Of a stretch of DNA of 64,000 bases, positions 15,702 through 24,913 are shown piece by piece. Each line of letters starts with the position of its first letter. The first letter of the stretch is position 1. Both the position numbers and the translations under genes were made by a program. The notes below the pieces were generated by a model. It was not told the origin of the DNA. It did not search any database and worked only from the letters and a program-made list of their open reading frames with translations. The DNA is from Oceanicola sp. Its GTDB lineage: Bacteria; Pseudomonadota; Alphaproteobacteria; Rhodobacterales; Rhodobacteraceae. The DNA lies in contig CP051231.1 in assembly GCA_017792405.1 (NCBI GenBank), positions 3,604,062 through 3,668,061 of the forward strand. Direction: 5' to 3'.

Positions 15702-17837
15702 TCAGTCGGCCTTCTCTTCCTTCTTGATCTCTTCGCCGGTCTCCTGGTCGACGACTTTCATCGACAGGCGCACCTTGCCGCGATCGTCGAAGCCCAGCAG
15801 CTTGACCTTGACCTCCTGGCCTTCCGACAGCTGGTCGGAGGGGTGGTTGAGGCGCTGATTGGCGATCTGGCTGACGTGCACGAGGCCGTCACGCTTGCCG
15901 AAGAAGTTCACGAAAGCGCCGAAATCGACGATCTTCACGACCTTGCCGTTGTAGATCTTGCCCTCTTCCGGCTCGGCGACGATCGAGTGGATCATCTCGC
16001 GGGCCTTCTCGATGCACTCGGCATTCGGCGATGCGATCTTGATGACGCCATCGTCGTTGATGTCGACCTTGGCACCCGAAACCTCGACGATCTCGCGGAT
16101 CACCTTGCCGCCCGAGCCGATCACTTCACGGATCTTGTCGGTGGGCACGTTCATGGTTTCGATGCGCGGGGCGTGGGCCGAGAACTCCGTGCGTCCGGCG
16201 GTCAGAGCTTTGCTCATCTCGCCGAGGATGTGCATCCGGCCTTCCTTGGCCTGAGCCAGGGCGGCTTTCATGATTTCGGGCGTGATGCCCGCAACCTTGA
16301 TGTCCATCTGCAGCGAGGTGATGCCCTCTTCGGTGCCGGCCACCTTGAAGTCCATGTCGCCGAGGTGATCCTCGTCGCCGAGGATGTCGGTCAGGATGGC
16401 GTAGGAGCCATCATCTTCCAGCACCAGACCCATGGCCACACCGGCCACCGGGGCCTTCAGCGGCACACCGGCGTCCATCATCGAGAGCGAGCCGCCGCAG
16501 ACGGAAGCCATCGAGGAGGAGCCGTTGGACTCGGTGATCTCGGAGACCACACGGATGGTGTAGGGGAAGTCGGTCGGTGCGGGCAGAACGGCCTGGAGCG
16601 CACGCCATGCCAGCTTGCCGTGGCCGATCTCGCGGCGACCCGGAGGGCCAAAACGGCCAACCTCGCCCACCGAGTAGGGGGGGAAGTTGTAGTGGAGCAG
16701 GAAGTTGCTGCGGTAGTTGGCGTGCAGCGCGTCGATGATTTGCTCATCGTCACCGGTGCCGAGGGTCGTGACCACGAGGCCCTGGGTCTCACCGCGGGTG
16801 AAGAGCGCGGAACCGTGGGTCCGGGGCAGGATGCCCACTTCGGAGGTGATGGCGCGCACATCGGTGGTCGAGCGGCCGTCGATCCGCTTGCCGTTTTTCA
16901 CCACGTCGCCGCGCAGGATGGAGGACTCGAGCTTTTTCAGCGCGGAACCGAGGTTCTTGTCTTCCTTCTGCTCGTCGGTCAGGGCGCCGAGGATCTTCTC
17001 CTTGGCGGCGGACACGGCGGCGGTGCGCTCCTGCTTGTCGAGGATCGCATAGGCGGCGCGCATGTCGGTCTCGCCAGCGGCTTTCACAGCTTCATAGAGC
17101 TCGGAGTAATCCGGCGGCTGGTAGTCGAAGGGCTCTTTGGCGGCTTCTTCGGCGAGGCTGATGATCAGGTCGATGACCGGCTGGATCTGCTCGTGGGCGA
17201 AGGTCACGGCGCCGAGCATCTCGTCTTCCGAAAGCTCGTAGGCTTCGGACTCGACCATCATCACCGCGTCCTTGGTGCCGGCGACAACGAGGTCGAGGCG
17301 CTGGTCGGGGTTCAGGCGCAGCTGGTCCATGTCCTGCACTTCGGGGTTCAGCACGTATTCGCCATCCTCGAAGCCGACGCGGGCGGCGGCGATCGGGCCC
17401 ATGAAGGGTGCGCCGGAGATGGTGAGCGCGGCCGAAGCGGCGATCATGGCGACGATGTCCGGATCGTTGACAAGATCGTGGCTGAGCACGGTGCAGATCA
17501 CAAGGACTTCGTTCTTGAAGCCCGGCACGAAGAGCGGGCGGATCGGACGGTCGATCAGGCGCGAGGTGAGCGTCTCTTTTTCGGTCGGACGACCTTCACG
17601 CTTGAAGAAGCCACCGGGCACTTTACCGGCGGCATAGTATTTTTCGTTGTAGTGGACGGTAAGGGGGAAGAAGTCCTGCCCTTCCTTCTGGGTCTTGGCG
17701 AAGGTCACGTTGGCCATGACAGAGGTTTCGCCCAGGGTCGCGATGACGGAGCCATCGGCCTGACGGGCCACACGCCCGGTTTCGAGGGTGAGGGTCTCTT
17801 CGCCCCACTCCATGGATTTCTTGGTAATTTTGAACAT
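15702..17837 (-). CDS. pnp: Polyribonucleotide nucleotidyltransferase (PNPase)
   Basis: 3'-to-5' phosphorolytic exoribonuclease and degradosome component. The 711-residue length equals that of E. coli PNPase. Order: first RNase PH domain ([13 protein letters not shown] start), helical linker, second RNase PH domain ([15 protein letters not shown] region here as [11 protein letters not shown], then [13 protein letters not shown]), KH domain with [12 protein letters not shown] near 560, and S1 domain with [15 protein letters not shown] near 630. The C-terminus is Lys/Glu-rich. The ATG at 17837 has AGGAAACG upstream; the longer open frame to 17975 is leader. A two-tier hairpin sits just before the ribosome-binding site. 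rpsO is not adjacent, as it usually is, but lies 2.4 kb upstream. Confidence 0.97.
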   Translation of the reverse strand: MFKITKKSMEWGEETLTLETGRVARQADGSVIATLGETSVMANVTFAKTQKEGQDFFPLTVHYNEKYYAAGKVPGGFFKREGRPTEKETLTSRLIDRPIRPLFVPGFKNEVLVICTVLSHDLVNDPDIVAMIAASAALTISGAPFMGPIAAARVGFEDGEYVLNPEVQDMDQLRLNPDQRLDLVVAGTKDAVMMVESEAYELSEDEMLGAVTFAHEQIQPVIDLIISLAEEAAKEPFDYQPPDYSELYEAVKAAGETDMRAAYAILDKQERTAAVSAAKEKILGALTDEQKEDKNLGSALKKLESSILRGDVVKNGKRIDGRSTTDVRAITSEVGILPRTHGSALFTRGETQGLVVTTLGTGDDEQIIDALHANYRSNFLLHYNFPPYSVGEVGRFGPPGRREIGHGKLAWRALQAVLPAPTDFPYTIRVVSEITESNGSSSMASVCGGSLSMMDAGVPLKAPVAGVAMGLVLEDDGSYAILTDILGDEDHLGDMDFKVAGTEEGITSLQMDIKVAGITPEIMKAALAQAKEGRMHILGEMSKALTAGRTEFSAHAPRIETMNVPTDKIREVIGSGGKVIREIVEVSGAKVDINDDGVIKIASPNAECIEKAREMIHSIVAEPEEGKIYNGKVVKIVDFGAFVNFFGKRDGLVHVSQIANQRLNHPSDQLSEGQEVKVKLLGFDDRGKVRLSMKVVDQETGEEIKKEEKAD

Positions 17838-17852
17838 GTTCGTTTCCTGTAG

Positions 17853-17884
17853 GGGAGCGCTCCCGGGCGTATCCCGGGTCTCCC
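17853..17884 (-). promoter_or_regulatory. Stem-loop in the pnp 5' leader, candidate RNase III/PNPase autoregulation site
   Basis: In transcript direction GGGAG, then CCCGGG, loop ATACG, then CCCGGG, then CTCCC form two stacked helices with a small internal loop. They end about five bases before the AGGAAACG ribosome-binding site. In E. coli the pnp leader hairpin is cut by RNase III and then used by PNPase to repress itself. The position here fits that role; the sequence is not related, so this is inference. Confidence 0.5.
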
Positions 17885-18049
17885 GTTTGAGTGGCGGCCC
17901 CATTGCCGCCGGCCCCTGATACCTATTCCATCGAGCGCCGGGGCCTTGGCGCAACGTCTCAGATGCGCGGGCCATACAGGAAAGTTGTGGCGATGGGAAG
18001 CTTTGTGAACGGACCGGGTCGGCTTGGGCGGACCGCTCGCGGGCTGCGG

Positions 18050-19177
18050 TTACTCTGCCAGCCTGTCGCGCGGCAGGGTGATCTGGCGGATCATGCCCTC
18101 CGGTCGCAAATCGGTTTCGAGCGTGCCATCCAGCTGGCCTTCGATCGCGAGCGACACAAGGCGCGAGCCGAAGCCGGCGGGCTGACCGGCCTCTTGGGTG
18201 GCGCGGCCGGTCTCTTCCCAGCGGATCTTGAGGTCGTTGCCCTCAACGCCCCAGGTCACCGCAAGCCGCCCCTGCGCTGCCGCGAGCGCCCCGTATTTGG
18301 CTGCATTCGTGGCCAGCTCGTGCAGAGCCAGCGAGAGCGAGGTGCTGGCGCGCGGGCCGAGCACGACATTGGGGCCCTCGATCCCGGTGAGATGCTCGTC
18401 GCCATAAGGGGTGAGCAGGGTAACGAGGAGGTCGTGCAGGGAGATCCTGTCGCCCACCGGCTGCCCGGCCTGAATGGCTGGTGCCAGAAGGTTGTGAGCA
18501 TTGGCCAGCGCGTGAAGCCGGGCGGCCAGCGCAGATGACTCCTCGCCGTTTGCATGACTCAGCCGCACCATTCCGGACACCACGGTGAAGAGGTTCTTCA
18601 CCCGGTGGTTCAGCTCCTGCACTAGCAACTGGCGCTCGGAGAGAGCCTGATGCAGACGAATCTCGCTTTCGACGATCCCGGCAATGTCTTCGAGCGCCTT
18701 CATCTGCCCTTCGGACCATTCATGCGCCTCGGAGTCGATGGCACAGAAGGAGCCAAGAACTTCGCCCCCCGGCCCGTGAACCGGCACGCCGAGATAGGCG
18801 ATGACGCCGAGATCGCCCACTGCGCCATTGCCCGCCAGAAGCGGATGGGTGCGCGCATCCACGACCGCGAGGGAGGTGCGGGACGACACCACGTATTGGC
18901 AGAAAGAGTGGCTCAGAGGCGTTTCACGCTGCTCCACACCGGCTTCTTCGAGACCAGATTGCGCCTTGAAGAACTGACGGCGGTTGTCGACGAGCGAAAG
19001 CAGGCCAACAGGCGCGCCGGTGATCTGCCGGGCCAGTCGCACCGCGCGGTCATAGACCTCTTCCGGCACGCTATCCATGAGCCCGGTCTTGGCAAGGTCG
19101 GCCAGCCGCTCGCGGCGGCCCAGCTCGTCCTCGTGCCCTTCAGGTTCGGTGGTCGGAAATTCCGGCACTCCCGTCAT
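18050..19177 (-). CDS. GAF-domain sensor histidine kinase, HWE family
   Basis: Soluble sensor kinase of 375 residues. There is a GAF domain at about 40-175 ([18 protein letters not shown] ... [10 protein letters not shown]). Then comes an HWE-type dimerisation and kinase domain with the phospho-acceptor His191 in [10 protein letters not shown], an N box in [15 protein letters not shown] and a short glycine-box segment GFGSRLV. There is no membrane segment. GAF-HWE kinases of alphaproteobacteria often feed the PhyR-NepR-EcfG general stress response or sense redox/light; no response regulator is adjacent. It lies between the hydroxylase gene and pnp, inside what is normally the rpsO-pnp interval. 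Confidence 0.88.
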   Translation of the reverse strand: MTGVPEFPTTEPEGHEDELGRRERLADLAKTGLMDSVPEEVYDRAVRLARQITGAPVGLLSLVDNRRQFFKAQSGLEEAGVEQRETPLSHSFCQYVVSSRTSLAVVDARTHPLLAGNGAVGDLGVIAYLGVPVHGPGGEVLGSFCAIDSEAHEWSEGQMKALEDIAGIVESEIRLHQALSERQLLVQELNHRVKNLFTVVSGMVRLSHANGEESSALAARLHALANAHNLLAPAIQAGQPVGDRISLHDLLVTLLTPYGDEHLTGIEGPNVVLGPRASTSLSLALHELATNAAKYGALAAAQGRLAVTWGVEGNDLKIRWEETGRATQEAGQPAGFGSRLVSLAIEGQLDGTLETDLRPEGMIRQITLPRDRLAE

Positions 19178-19331
19178 TCTGCCCGGCCTCCCTCTACGCG
19201 GCGGTTCGGGCCAAGGGGTTAGCAGGCTCGGCGGGCCGGTGAAATAAAATTTGAGGTTAATGCCAAAGGTTTGTGCGGGTTTATGTCGATCCGTGCCATT
19301 GCGGTGCGATGCGGTGTGTCATTTGCCAAGT

Positions 19332-19354
19332 GATCGCAACCTCCGGCTGCGATC
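19332..19354 (-). terminator. Hairpin after the hydroxylase gene, no T tract
   Basis: GATCGCA (19332-19338) pairs perfectly with TGCGATC (19348-19354), ten bases downstream of the hydroxylase stop on the minus strand. No T run follows, so terminator activity is uncertain. Confidence 0.35.
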
Positions 19355-19364
19355 TGACTAGCGT

Positions 19365-20078
19365 TCAGGCGATGTGGCGCGGGGACTTGGATATGCCGTA
19401 GGCCTTACGGGCGGTGACAAGGCGCAGATCTTCCGGGTCCATCCCGATGCTCATCATGGTGCGACGATCATAGCGCTCCCGCGCCTTTGCCGGGCTGTGC
19501 GCGGTGCCAAAGAGCCTATCGATCCAGCCCATCCCGGCGGTCACGTGAAAAGTGGCGTGGTGGTCCTGATAGTGGTGGGCCATGTGCTCGCGCGTGACCC
19601 ACCGCCCGAACCGGCCCTTTGGCACGTTTAGATGCGCCAGCGTGTGGCAGTATTCGTAGAAGGCGAAGGCGGAAGCGGAGCCGACGAAGAGCGCGACCCA
19701 CGCCACCTTTACCGCCAGCCAGAAACCTAGCAACGGCCAGAGCACCAGCATGTGTGCGGCGAAGGAGCCGGCGGCAAAGCGGAGCGGGAACCAGTGATCG
19801 TCACCGGTGAAGAACTCTTCATCCTGCGGAAATTCATGGTGCCCGATGTGGCTGCGGTACAGCCTGTTGAAAGGGCTCTGCGCCGTCGGCGGCTTGCGGT
19901 GGTAAATGAAACGGTGGATCAGGTACTCGTTGAACCACTGGATCACCACGCCATAGGCAATGGCCGCCAGCATCCAGAGCTGGAAGTCGAAGACGATCAG
20001 CCCCAACCCCACCAGCCAGAACGGAAACAACCGGTGCAGCCCGCCCATGTGAACGATGACGCGTAGCGCTGGGATCAT
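19365..20078 (-). CDS. Sterol desaturase / fatty acid hydroxylase superfamily membrane protein
   Basis: Integral-membrane di-iron oxygenase of 237 residues. The eight-plus histidine pattern is complete: HRFIYH, then HIGHHEFP, then YCHTLAH, then HMAHHYQDHH. Hydrophobic stretches near 10-45 and 105-140 would anchor it. The family hydroxylates or desaturates lipids, sterols or carotenoids; the substrate here is unknown, and an ornithine-lipid, sphingolipid-like or carotenoid target are all open. The ATG at 20078 has AGGAGGAG upstream, much better than the longer frame to 20126. The gene lies between rpsO and the HWE kinase. Confidence 0.87.
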   Translation of the reverse strand: MIPALRVIVHMGGLHRLFPFWLVGLGLIVFDFQLWMLAAIAYGVVIQWFNEYLIHRFIYHRKPPTAQSPFNRLYRSHIGHHEFPQDEEFFTGDDHWFPLRFAAGSFAAHMLVLWPLLGFWLAVKVAWVALFVGSASAFAFYEYCHTLAHLNVPKGRFGRWVTREHMAHHYQDHHATFHVTAGMGWIDRLFGTAHSPAKARERYDRRTMMSIGMDPEDLRLVTARKAYGISKSPRHIA

Positions 20079-20192
20079 GGTTCTCCTCCTGCGCTCAGGA
20101 TGGGTGCGGCAGGGCGCACCGGTCAAGCGGCAGGGCGTGGCGACGTTGCGTTGCGCGGGAGTTGGCGGAACAGGGGAAGCCTTGTGACGAAC

Positions 20193-20222
20193 GAAAAAGG
20201 GGCAGCCGTCAGGCCACCCCTT
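20193..20222 (-). terminator. Intrinsic terminator after rpsO
   Basis: In transcript direction AAGGGG, then GCC, loop TGAC, then GGC, then CCCCTT form two helices separated by a symmetrical 2-nt internal loop, followed by TTTTT. It lies 22 bases after the rpsO stop. Confidence 0.8.
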
Positions 20223-20244
20223 CGCTTGTCCCTGGCGGTCCGTC

Positions 20245-20514
20245 TTAGCGGCGGATGCCGAGCTTGCCGATGAGGTCCTTGTAGCGGGCCTCGTCTTTGT
20301 TCTTGAGGTAGTCCAGCAGCTTGCGGCGCTGGGCCACGAGCTTCAGAAGGCCACGGCGACCGTGGTTATCCTTCTTGTGGGTTTTGAAGTGCTCGGTGAG
20401 CGTGCTGATCCGCGAGGAGAGGATGGCAACCTGAACTTCGGGCGAACCGGTGTCGCCGTCCTTGGTGCCGTATTCCTTGATGACGCGGGCCTTGTCTTCA
20501 GCAGTGATCGACAT
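20245..20514 (-). CDS. rpsO: 30S ribosomal protein S15
   Basis: S15 is a primary binder of 16S rRNA in the small subunit. The product has 89 residues, the standard length. It shows the family sequence [16 protein letters not shown], then [19 protein letters not shown], then the conserved C-terminal [13 protein letters not shown]. The ATG is preceded by AAAGGAG; the frame open to 20736 is leader. It is followed by its own terminator, so it is not co-transcribed with the downstream genes. Unusually, pnp is not the next gene. Confidence 0.98.
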   Translation of the reverse strand: MSITAEDKARVIKEYGTKDGDTGSPEVQVAILSSRISTLTEHFKTHKKDNHGRRGLLKLVAQRRKLLDYLKNKDEARYKDLIGKLGIRR

Positions 20515-20662
20515 CGGGGTCTCCTTTGGTTTGGTGTTGCGGGCGCAAGCCGGGATGTCGTCCAGCAGGGTCCATGGAGTGTGCCGCTCGGGCGATCCCG
20601 GTCGACAGAGGGGGCGTATAGGCCAAGCCCGCCCGGATGGGAAGGTGATTCGTCTGCGCTGG

Positions 20663-21130
20663 TCAGTCGGCGTTGGCCGGGGGCATCTCGCCCGGTTCAG
20701 CCTGCGGCGGATCTTCTGGCTGGGTTCCGGCGCCATCGGGGGCTGGCAGTTGCTCTTCTACCCGCTGCTCGGCTTCAGCTTCGGATTTCTCCTGATCCAG
20801 CTCCACGCCCAGCTCTGCGGCCCATTCAGCGAGGATCGGGATAAAATCGACCTGGCTCAGCAGGTAGGCGAGGATCGAAACCAGAACGGTCGCGCCCACA
20901 ACAGAGCCGAGACCGAAGGCCATGCCGCGCAGCAATTGAAAGGCGATCAGGCGCCAGAACTGCGCATAAACCCGCAGGAACTTGTGATCGTTCAGCTTGG
21001 CCACCTCCTCGCGCAGCGCCACGATCTCGCGTTGGAGGTCAGAGCGCGTGGCATCATGCGCGGCGTCTGCCTCGGCGGCGCTCTGGGTGGCCACGGGATC
21101 GGAGGAGAGGTGCGGGTCGGGGTCGCTCAT
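20663..21130 (-). CDS. DUF5665 domain-containing membrane protein
   Basis: Function unknown. The 155-residue product has a polar N-terminus, a short coiled-coil-like segment ([18 protein letters not shown]) and the DUF5665 core: [25 protein letters not shown] then [16 protein letters not shown]. This gives one or two membrane helices near residues 60-100. The C-terminal 45 residues are Glu/Pro/Ala-rich and probably disordered. It is the gene upstream of rpsO on the same strand, 148 bp away. Family membership is clear; role is not known. Confidence 0.78.
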   Translation of the reverse strand: MSDPDPHLSSDPVATQSAAEADAAHDATRSDLQREIVALREEVAKLNDHKFLRVYAQFWRLIAFQLLRGMAFGLGSVVGATVLVSILAYLLSQVDFIPILAEWAAELGVELDQEKSEAEAEQRVEEQLPAPDGAGTQPEDPPQAEPGEMPPANAD

Positions 21131-21202
21131 GCGCCGACCCTAGCCGAATTCACCGGATTGAAAACCCGTCAGGAAGTGGCAGGTCGGTCGCCATAGGCGG
21201 GC

Positions 21203-22237
21203 TCAAACGGATGCACCTGCCGACATGGGCACGAGCTGAATATCGGCCGCCGTCAATGAACTGCCGCCGTGCACCAGCCCGATCAACTCGCCATCGGCAA
21301 AGACTTCGATGAGGTCACTGTCGATCTCGCCGAGGGTAACCTCCGGCGCCTCGCTGCTTGCGGTGTCGTCCCAGAGCAGGGCGAGACCGTCTTCATCGGC
21401 GTTGAAATCCATGATCTCGGCCACGGTCTCCTCCACGAGGTCTGGGCCGAGGCTGAACATGTCGGCGCCCGCCCCGCCGGTGGCAATGTCACCGTCTCCG
21501 AGAACCAGCACGTCATCGTCCGTGCCGCCGTTCAACCAGTCGACGCCCAGATCATCCGAGCCGATCAGGATGTCATTACCAGCGCCGCCCTGGAGGTTGT
21601 CATGCCCTTCACCGCCAAAGAGCAGATCATCGCCAAGGCCGCCTTCGAGCTGGTCATCACCCGATTGGCCTGCGAGCACGTCGGCACCATCGCCGCCTGT
21701 CAGGCTGTCGGCGCCGTTACCGCCGAGCAGGGTATCATCGCCAGACCCGCCCCATAATGTGTCATCGCCGCTGCCTCCATCAAGAAAGTCTTCATCTTCC
21801 TCGCCAAAGAGGCTGTCGGACCCGTCTCCGCCTACGAGGTTGTCATCACCTTCGGCGCCAAGGGCCACATCATCACCCTCATGGCCGCTGATCTCATCGT
21901 CTCCCGCGTTGCCCTGCACGATGTCGTCGCCTGCGCCGCCTTCCATGCTGTCGGCCGCATCGCTCCCGATCTGCGTGCCACCTGCGTCTGGATCTGTCGG
22001 CTCAAGCGGAGCGGGGGGGTCAATGGCGGGATCGTCGTCGGTGGGATCAAGCGCCTCAACACCTTCAGGTGCCTCGTCATCGAGCAGGGAGGTGCCGATG
22101 GTGCCTGCACCACCAGAGCTATCCTCCACGGCGTCGAGATCGACAGCATCCTCTTCGACCTCCTCGCCGCCTCCAGCGATCCCCACAACAGCCGAGCCGA
22201 CAAGCACGGCACCCATCAATCCGAACAGCAAGAACAT
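21203..22237 (-). CDS. Calcium-binding RTX-repeat protein with N-terminal hydrophobic helix
   Basis: The 344-residue product has an N-terminal hydrophobic segment (residues 1-24), a Glu/Asp/Pro-rich linker, then an uninterrupted block of fourteen glycine/aspartate nonapeptides (residues 100-225; for example GGSGDDTLW, GGNGADSLT). Two more units follow, then a capping domain (MDFNADEDGLALLWDD ... LTAADIQLV). Such repeats bind calcium and fold into a beta-roll outside the cell. Most RTX proteins leave by type I secretion through a C-terminal signal, so the N-terminal helix is atypical and may anchor or export the protein by Sec. No type I exporter genes are nearby. GAGGGG precedes the ATG. Confidence 0.85.
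   Translation of the reverse strand: MFLLFGLMGAVLVGSAVVGIAGGGEEVEEDAVDLDAVEDSSGGAGTIGTSLLDDEAPEGVEALDPTDDDPAIDPPAPLEPTDPDAGGTQIGSDAADSMEGGAGDDIVQGNAGDDEISGHEGDDVALGAEGDDNLVGGDGSDSLFGEEDEDFLDGGSGDDTLWGGSGDDTLLGGNGADSLTGGDGADVLAGQSGDDQLEGGLGDDLLFGGEGHDNLQGGAGNDILIGSDDLGVDWLNGGTDDDVLVLGDGDIATGGAGADMFSLGPDLVEETVAEIMDFNADEDGLALLWDDTASSEAPEVTLGEIDSDLIEVFADGELIGLVHGGSSLTAADIQLVPMSAGASV
21563..21940 (-). repeat. RTX nonapeptide repeat block (14 units of 27 bp)
   Basis: Coding repeat within the calcium-binding protein. Fourteen consecutive units follow the GGxGxDxxx pattern. DNA copies are diverged, so recent slippage is not evident. Confidence 0.85.
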
Positions 22238-22424
22238 GCCGGTGACCCCTCAACAGCGTTAGCGGCTGCAACCCAGGCCGCTCCCGTGACCGTGTCGTGC
22301 AACGCAGAAATCGGGATAGCGTGGCATGGTGGATGAAACCCTTATGCCGCCGAAAAAGGTGCCTAGATTATGCAACAAGTTTTCGGCGTTTCTGGCGGCG
22401 GGGCTGGAAAGCAAGGGGTGTTCG

Positions 22425-23396
22425 GTGGATGATCTGCGCATGCGTCCCGATTGGCTCGTTCCCCTGTTGATCTTCCTTCTGGCCATGGTGCTGATTGCAC
22501 TCTGGTTCCGCCTTCGATCGCGCCGCCATGCGGAGCTGGCAGGGAGCGGGGCAGTGGCTGAAGGCACTGCTAAGCCGGAGGTTCCAGAGCCGAGCGCGAA
22601 TGCCGTTCCGAGGCTCACGGCAAGCGAGGAATTCAGGGAATTTCCGCCAGAGATTCAGGCCGTTCGGGAAGAGTTGAACCGCATCCGGCTCGAAGAAGCC
22701 GAGAGCGAAAAGGCCATGCTGCGGATGGACGAAGCACAGGCCGCCGCGCGCGCCGCGATTGCGGAGGCGCAGGCTGATGCGGATGAAGTTGAGGCGGATG
22801 CTGAAGAAGAGGCGCCTTTGGCCGAGGTTATTGAGGCTGAGCAAGACGCACCTGTAGATGCGATTGAGCCCGAAACTGAAGAGGACGAGAACCCCGAGGT
22901 GGAAGAGGCCTTAGCGCCGGTCGAGGGAGCGGGAGAAACGGCTGAGGCCGAGAGTCCTTCAGAAGTGGAAGAGGCGGCGGCGGACGAACCGCTTGAAGCC
23001 GAAGCTCTAGCCGAAGTGATCGCGCCCGCAGAGACCGATGCGGTGGAGGAGGTCTCACCTTCCAACGGAGCCGAAGACATTTACGATTCGGAGGGCAGGC
23101 TGATCCTACCGATGGGCATGGGGGACATCATTGTGCCCACCGAGGCGCCCCGCCGGTTGAAGCTCGCAGTGGATCGACAATGGCCGATTGCCGTGGTGCA
23201 GGGGTTCGACCCAGAGACCGAGCGGCTGGTCATTTTCTACGATGGGCCCGATGCCACCGACATCGTGATGCTGCCCACCATAGACGATACTTGGCAAATC
23301 AACCTCGGTGGTCGCCCGGTGGTGCAGGTGGAGTGCGATGCGGGCGCTGAAGCCCTCGGCAGTGCGGTGCGGATCAGACTGCGCCCACCGGAGTGA
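22425..23396 (+). CDS. Membrane-anchored, highly acidic protein of unknown function
   Basis: I do not recognise the family. The 323-residue product has one N-terminal membrane helix (LVPLLIFLLAMVLIALWF, about residues 10-28) followed by RSRRH (inside or stop-transfer). A Glu/Ala/Pro-rich region runs to about 210 and is probably extended or coiled. A compact C-terminal region (YDSEGRLILPMGMGD ... WQINLGGRPVVQVE) looks folded. The GTG at 22425 has AAGGGG six bases upstream; the frame is open to an ATG at 22326 with a weaker site. Its 3' end overlaps the DUF1643 gene by 23 bp, tail to tail. Divergent from the RTX gene. Confidence 0.65.
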   Translation: MDDLRMRPDWLVPLLIFLLAMVLIALWFRLRSRRHAELAGSGAVAEGTAKPEVPEPSANAVPRLTASEEFREFPPEIQAVREELNRIRLEEAESEKAMLRMDEAQAAARAAIAEAQADADEVEADAEEEAPLAEVIEAEQDAPVDAIEPETEEDENPEVEEALAPVEGAGETAEAESPSEVEEAAADEPLEAEALAEVIAPAETDAVEEVSPSNGAEDIYDSEGRLILPMGMGDIIVPTEAPRRLKLAVDRQWPIAVVQGFDPETERLVIFYDGPDATDIVMLPTIDDTWQINLGGRPVVQVECDAGAEALGSAVRIRLRPPE

Positions 23397-23898
23397 CCCA
23401 AGGCCGGGGCTGCTCGGTATAGGCGATGTAGAGCGGATGCTTGGGCTGACCGTGCTTGGTCAGCCCGAGGTGATAGAGCGGCCAGCCGCCTTGGCGCAGG
23501 AGCGCCTCCACCGCATGCCCCCGATCAAGATGCGCGCCGTGACTGCCCCATGCGCAGATGATCCTGTCGGCCCAAGCGCAGCTGTCGAGAATGGCGGCAT
23601 CGTTCTCCGGGCCAACCGGCTCAAGCGCGGCGCGCATGTTCTTGGGGTCCGTGTCGCGCCAAGCGAAGATGTTGGTCACGCGGAAGCTGCCGAAGCCGAG
23701 CGTGCGGGCGCGGCGCTCGCAGCGTTCGACGGTGGGGTCGTTCTGCACTTCGGTCGCGGTAGAGGGATTGAGCATGATGAAAAGCGCCTTCTCGCCCGCC
23801 AAGTCCCACGTGCGGGTCAGCAGATAGCGGTAGCGTTCGCAGTCGGAATAGACGGCAGTAGAGGGCGCGTCGCCCTTGATGTGGGTGCGGGTGATCAT
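23374..23898 (-). CDS. DUF1643 domain-containing protein
   Basis: Function unknown. The 174-residue product is a single DUF1643 domain with the family hallmarks LFIMLNPSTATEVQNDPTV, then GFGSFRVTNIFAWRDTDP, then DRIICAWGSHG. It looks like a soluble enzyme-like alpha/beta fold with no membrane segments. It starts 28 bp after truB ends, on the same strand, so it is probably the last gene of the truB transcript. The convergent overlap with the acidic membrane protein gene is 23 bp. Confidence 0.85.
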   Translation of the reverse strand: MITRTHIKGDAPSTAVYSDCERYRYLLTRTWDLAGEKALFIMLNPSTATEVQNDPTVERCERRARTLGFGSFRVTNIFAWRDTDPKNMRAALEPVGPENDAAILDSCAWADRIICAWGSHGAHLDRGHAVEALLRQGGWPLYHLGLTKHGQPKHPLYIAYTEQPRPWVTPVGAV

Positions 23899-23926
23899 GC
23901 CTGCCTCTCCTTGGCCCTCTTGGGGC

Positions 23927-24829
23927 TCACCGGTTCAGCACGCGGCTGGGGTGGAACTCGCCGCCAAGGTAACGGCCGAGAGCAATGGCCTGCCCCATGT
24001 GGGCGGCCCAGCAGTCTTCGCCGAATTCGGCATCGGAGGCGACCACGGGGGCCGGGTTGCCGTTGGCGATTCGGGTGGCGGCGGCCTCGTTCACGGTGAC
24101 ACGGGGCAAGTCGCCCAGGCCCTCTTCCAGCGGCACCAGCAAGCCGTCGATCTCGGGCTTGCGGGCCAGTTCCTCGACCTGCTCCAGAGTGACTGCCTTC
24201 TCCAGATCGAACGGGCCGGACCACTCGCGCCGCAGGCTCACGACGTGGCCTAGGCAGCCCAGCGCCTTTCCCAGATCCCTCGCGATGGAGCGCACGTAGC
24301 CTCCTTTTCCGCAGACCATCCGAAGCTCGGCCGTGTCGGCATCGGGGCGCGAGAGCAGTTCAAGACTCTCGACCCAGAGGGGCCGGGCTTCGACCTCGAA
24401 GTCCTCGCCGTCACGGGCGAGGGCATAGGCCCTTTCGCCATCGATCTTCACGGCAGAGTACTTGGGCGGCACCTGCATGATCTCGCCGGTGAAGCCCGGG
24501 AGCGCAGCACGGATATCGTCATCGGAGGGCCGCACCTCGGCGGTCTCTATCACCTCACCCTCGGCGTCGTCGGTATTGGTCGCCTCGCCTAGCCGGACGG
24601 TAAAGCTGTAGCACTTTTCGGCATCCATCACGTAGGGCACGCATTTGGTCGCCTCGCCGAAGGCGATGGCCAGCAAGCCGGTGGCCGCCGGGTCCAGCGT
24701 ACCGGCGTGGCCTGCCTTCTTGGCCTCAAAGGCCCATCGCAGCTTGTTCACGCAGGCGGTGCTCGTCGGCCCGGCGGGCTTGTCGAGAATGATCCAGCCG
24801 GAAATGTCGCGTCCCTTGCGGCGGGCCAT
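23927..24829 (-). CDS. truB: tRNA pseudouridine(55) synthase TruB
   Basis: Makes the universal pseudouridine 55 of the T-loop. The 300-residue product has [13 protein letters not shown] near the start, the catalytic Asp46 in [14 protein letters not shown], the [11 protein letters not shown] segment and [13 protein letters not shown]. It also has the conserved [16 protein letters not shown] stretch near 200. In many alphaproteobacteria truB follows rbfA; here rbfA is 10 kb away on the other strand. The gene is 84 bp downstream of the M16 pair and upstream of DUF1643. Confidence 0.95.
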   Translation of the reverse strand: MARRKGRDISGWIILDKPAGPTSTACVNKLRWAFEAKKAGHAGTLDPAATGLLAIAFGEATKCVPYVMDAEKCYSFTVRLGEATNTDDAEGEVIETAEVRPSDDDIRAALPGFTGEIMQVPPKYSAVKIDGERAYALARDGEDFEVEARPLWVESLELLSRPDADTAELRMVCGKGGYVRSIARDLGKALGCLGHVVSLRREWSGPFDLEKAVTLEQVEELARKPEIDGLLVPLEEGLGDLPRVTVNEAAATRIANGNPAPVVASDAEFGEDCWAAHMGQAIALGRYLGGEFHPSRVLNR

Positions 24830-24913
24830 GGAGCCTCCATCGGTGGTGAGAGGCGCGGGGTAGCGCGGGAGCGGCGGGGCGTCAACGGGCGGAGGCGCGC
24901 GCCTCGACCCGCG

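Noticed and set aside
15696..17852. 718-codon plus-strand open frame opposite pnp
   Set aside because: Codon-structure shadow of a GC-rich gene: composition is His/Gly/Asp/Val-rich without motifs, and the antisense frame encodes a full-length PNPase.
21563..21940. RTX repeat block as CRISPR or tandem DNA repeat
   Set aside because: The periodicity is 27 bp in a single open frame encoding GGxGxDxxx units, so it is a protein repeat.
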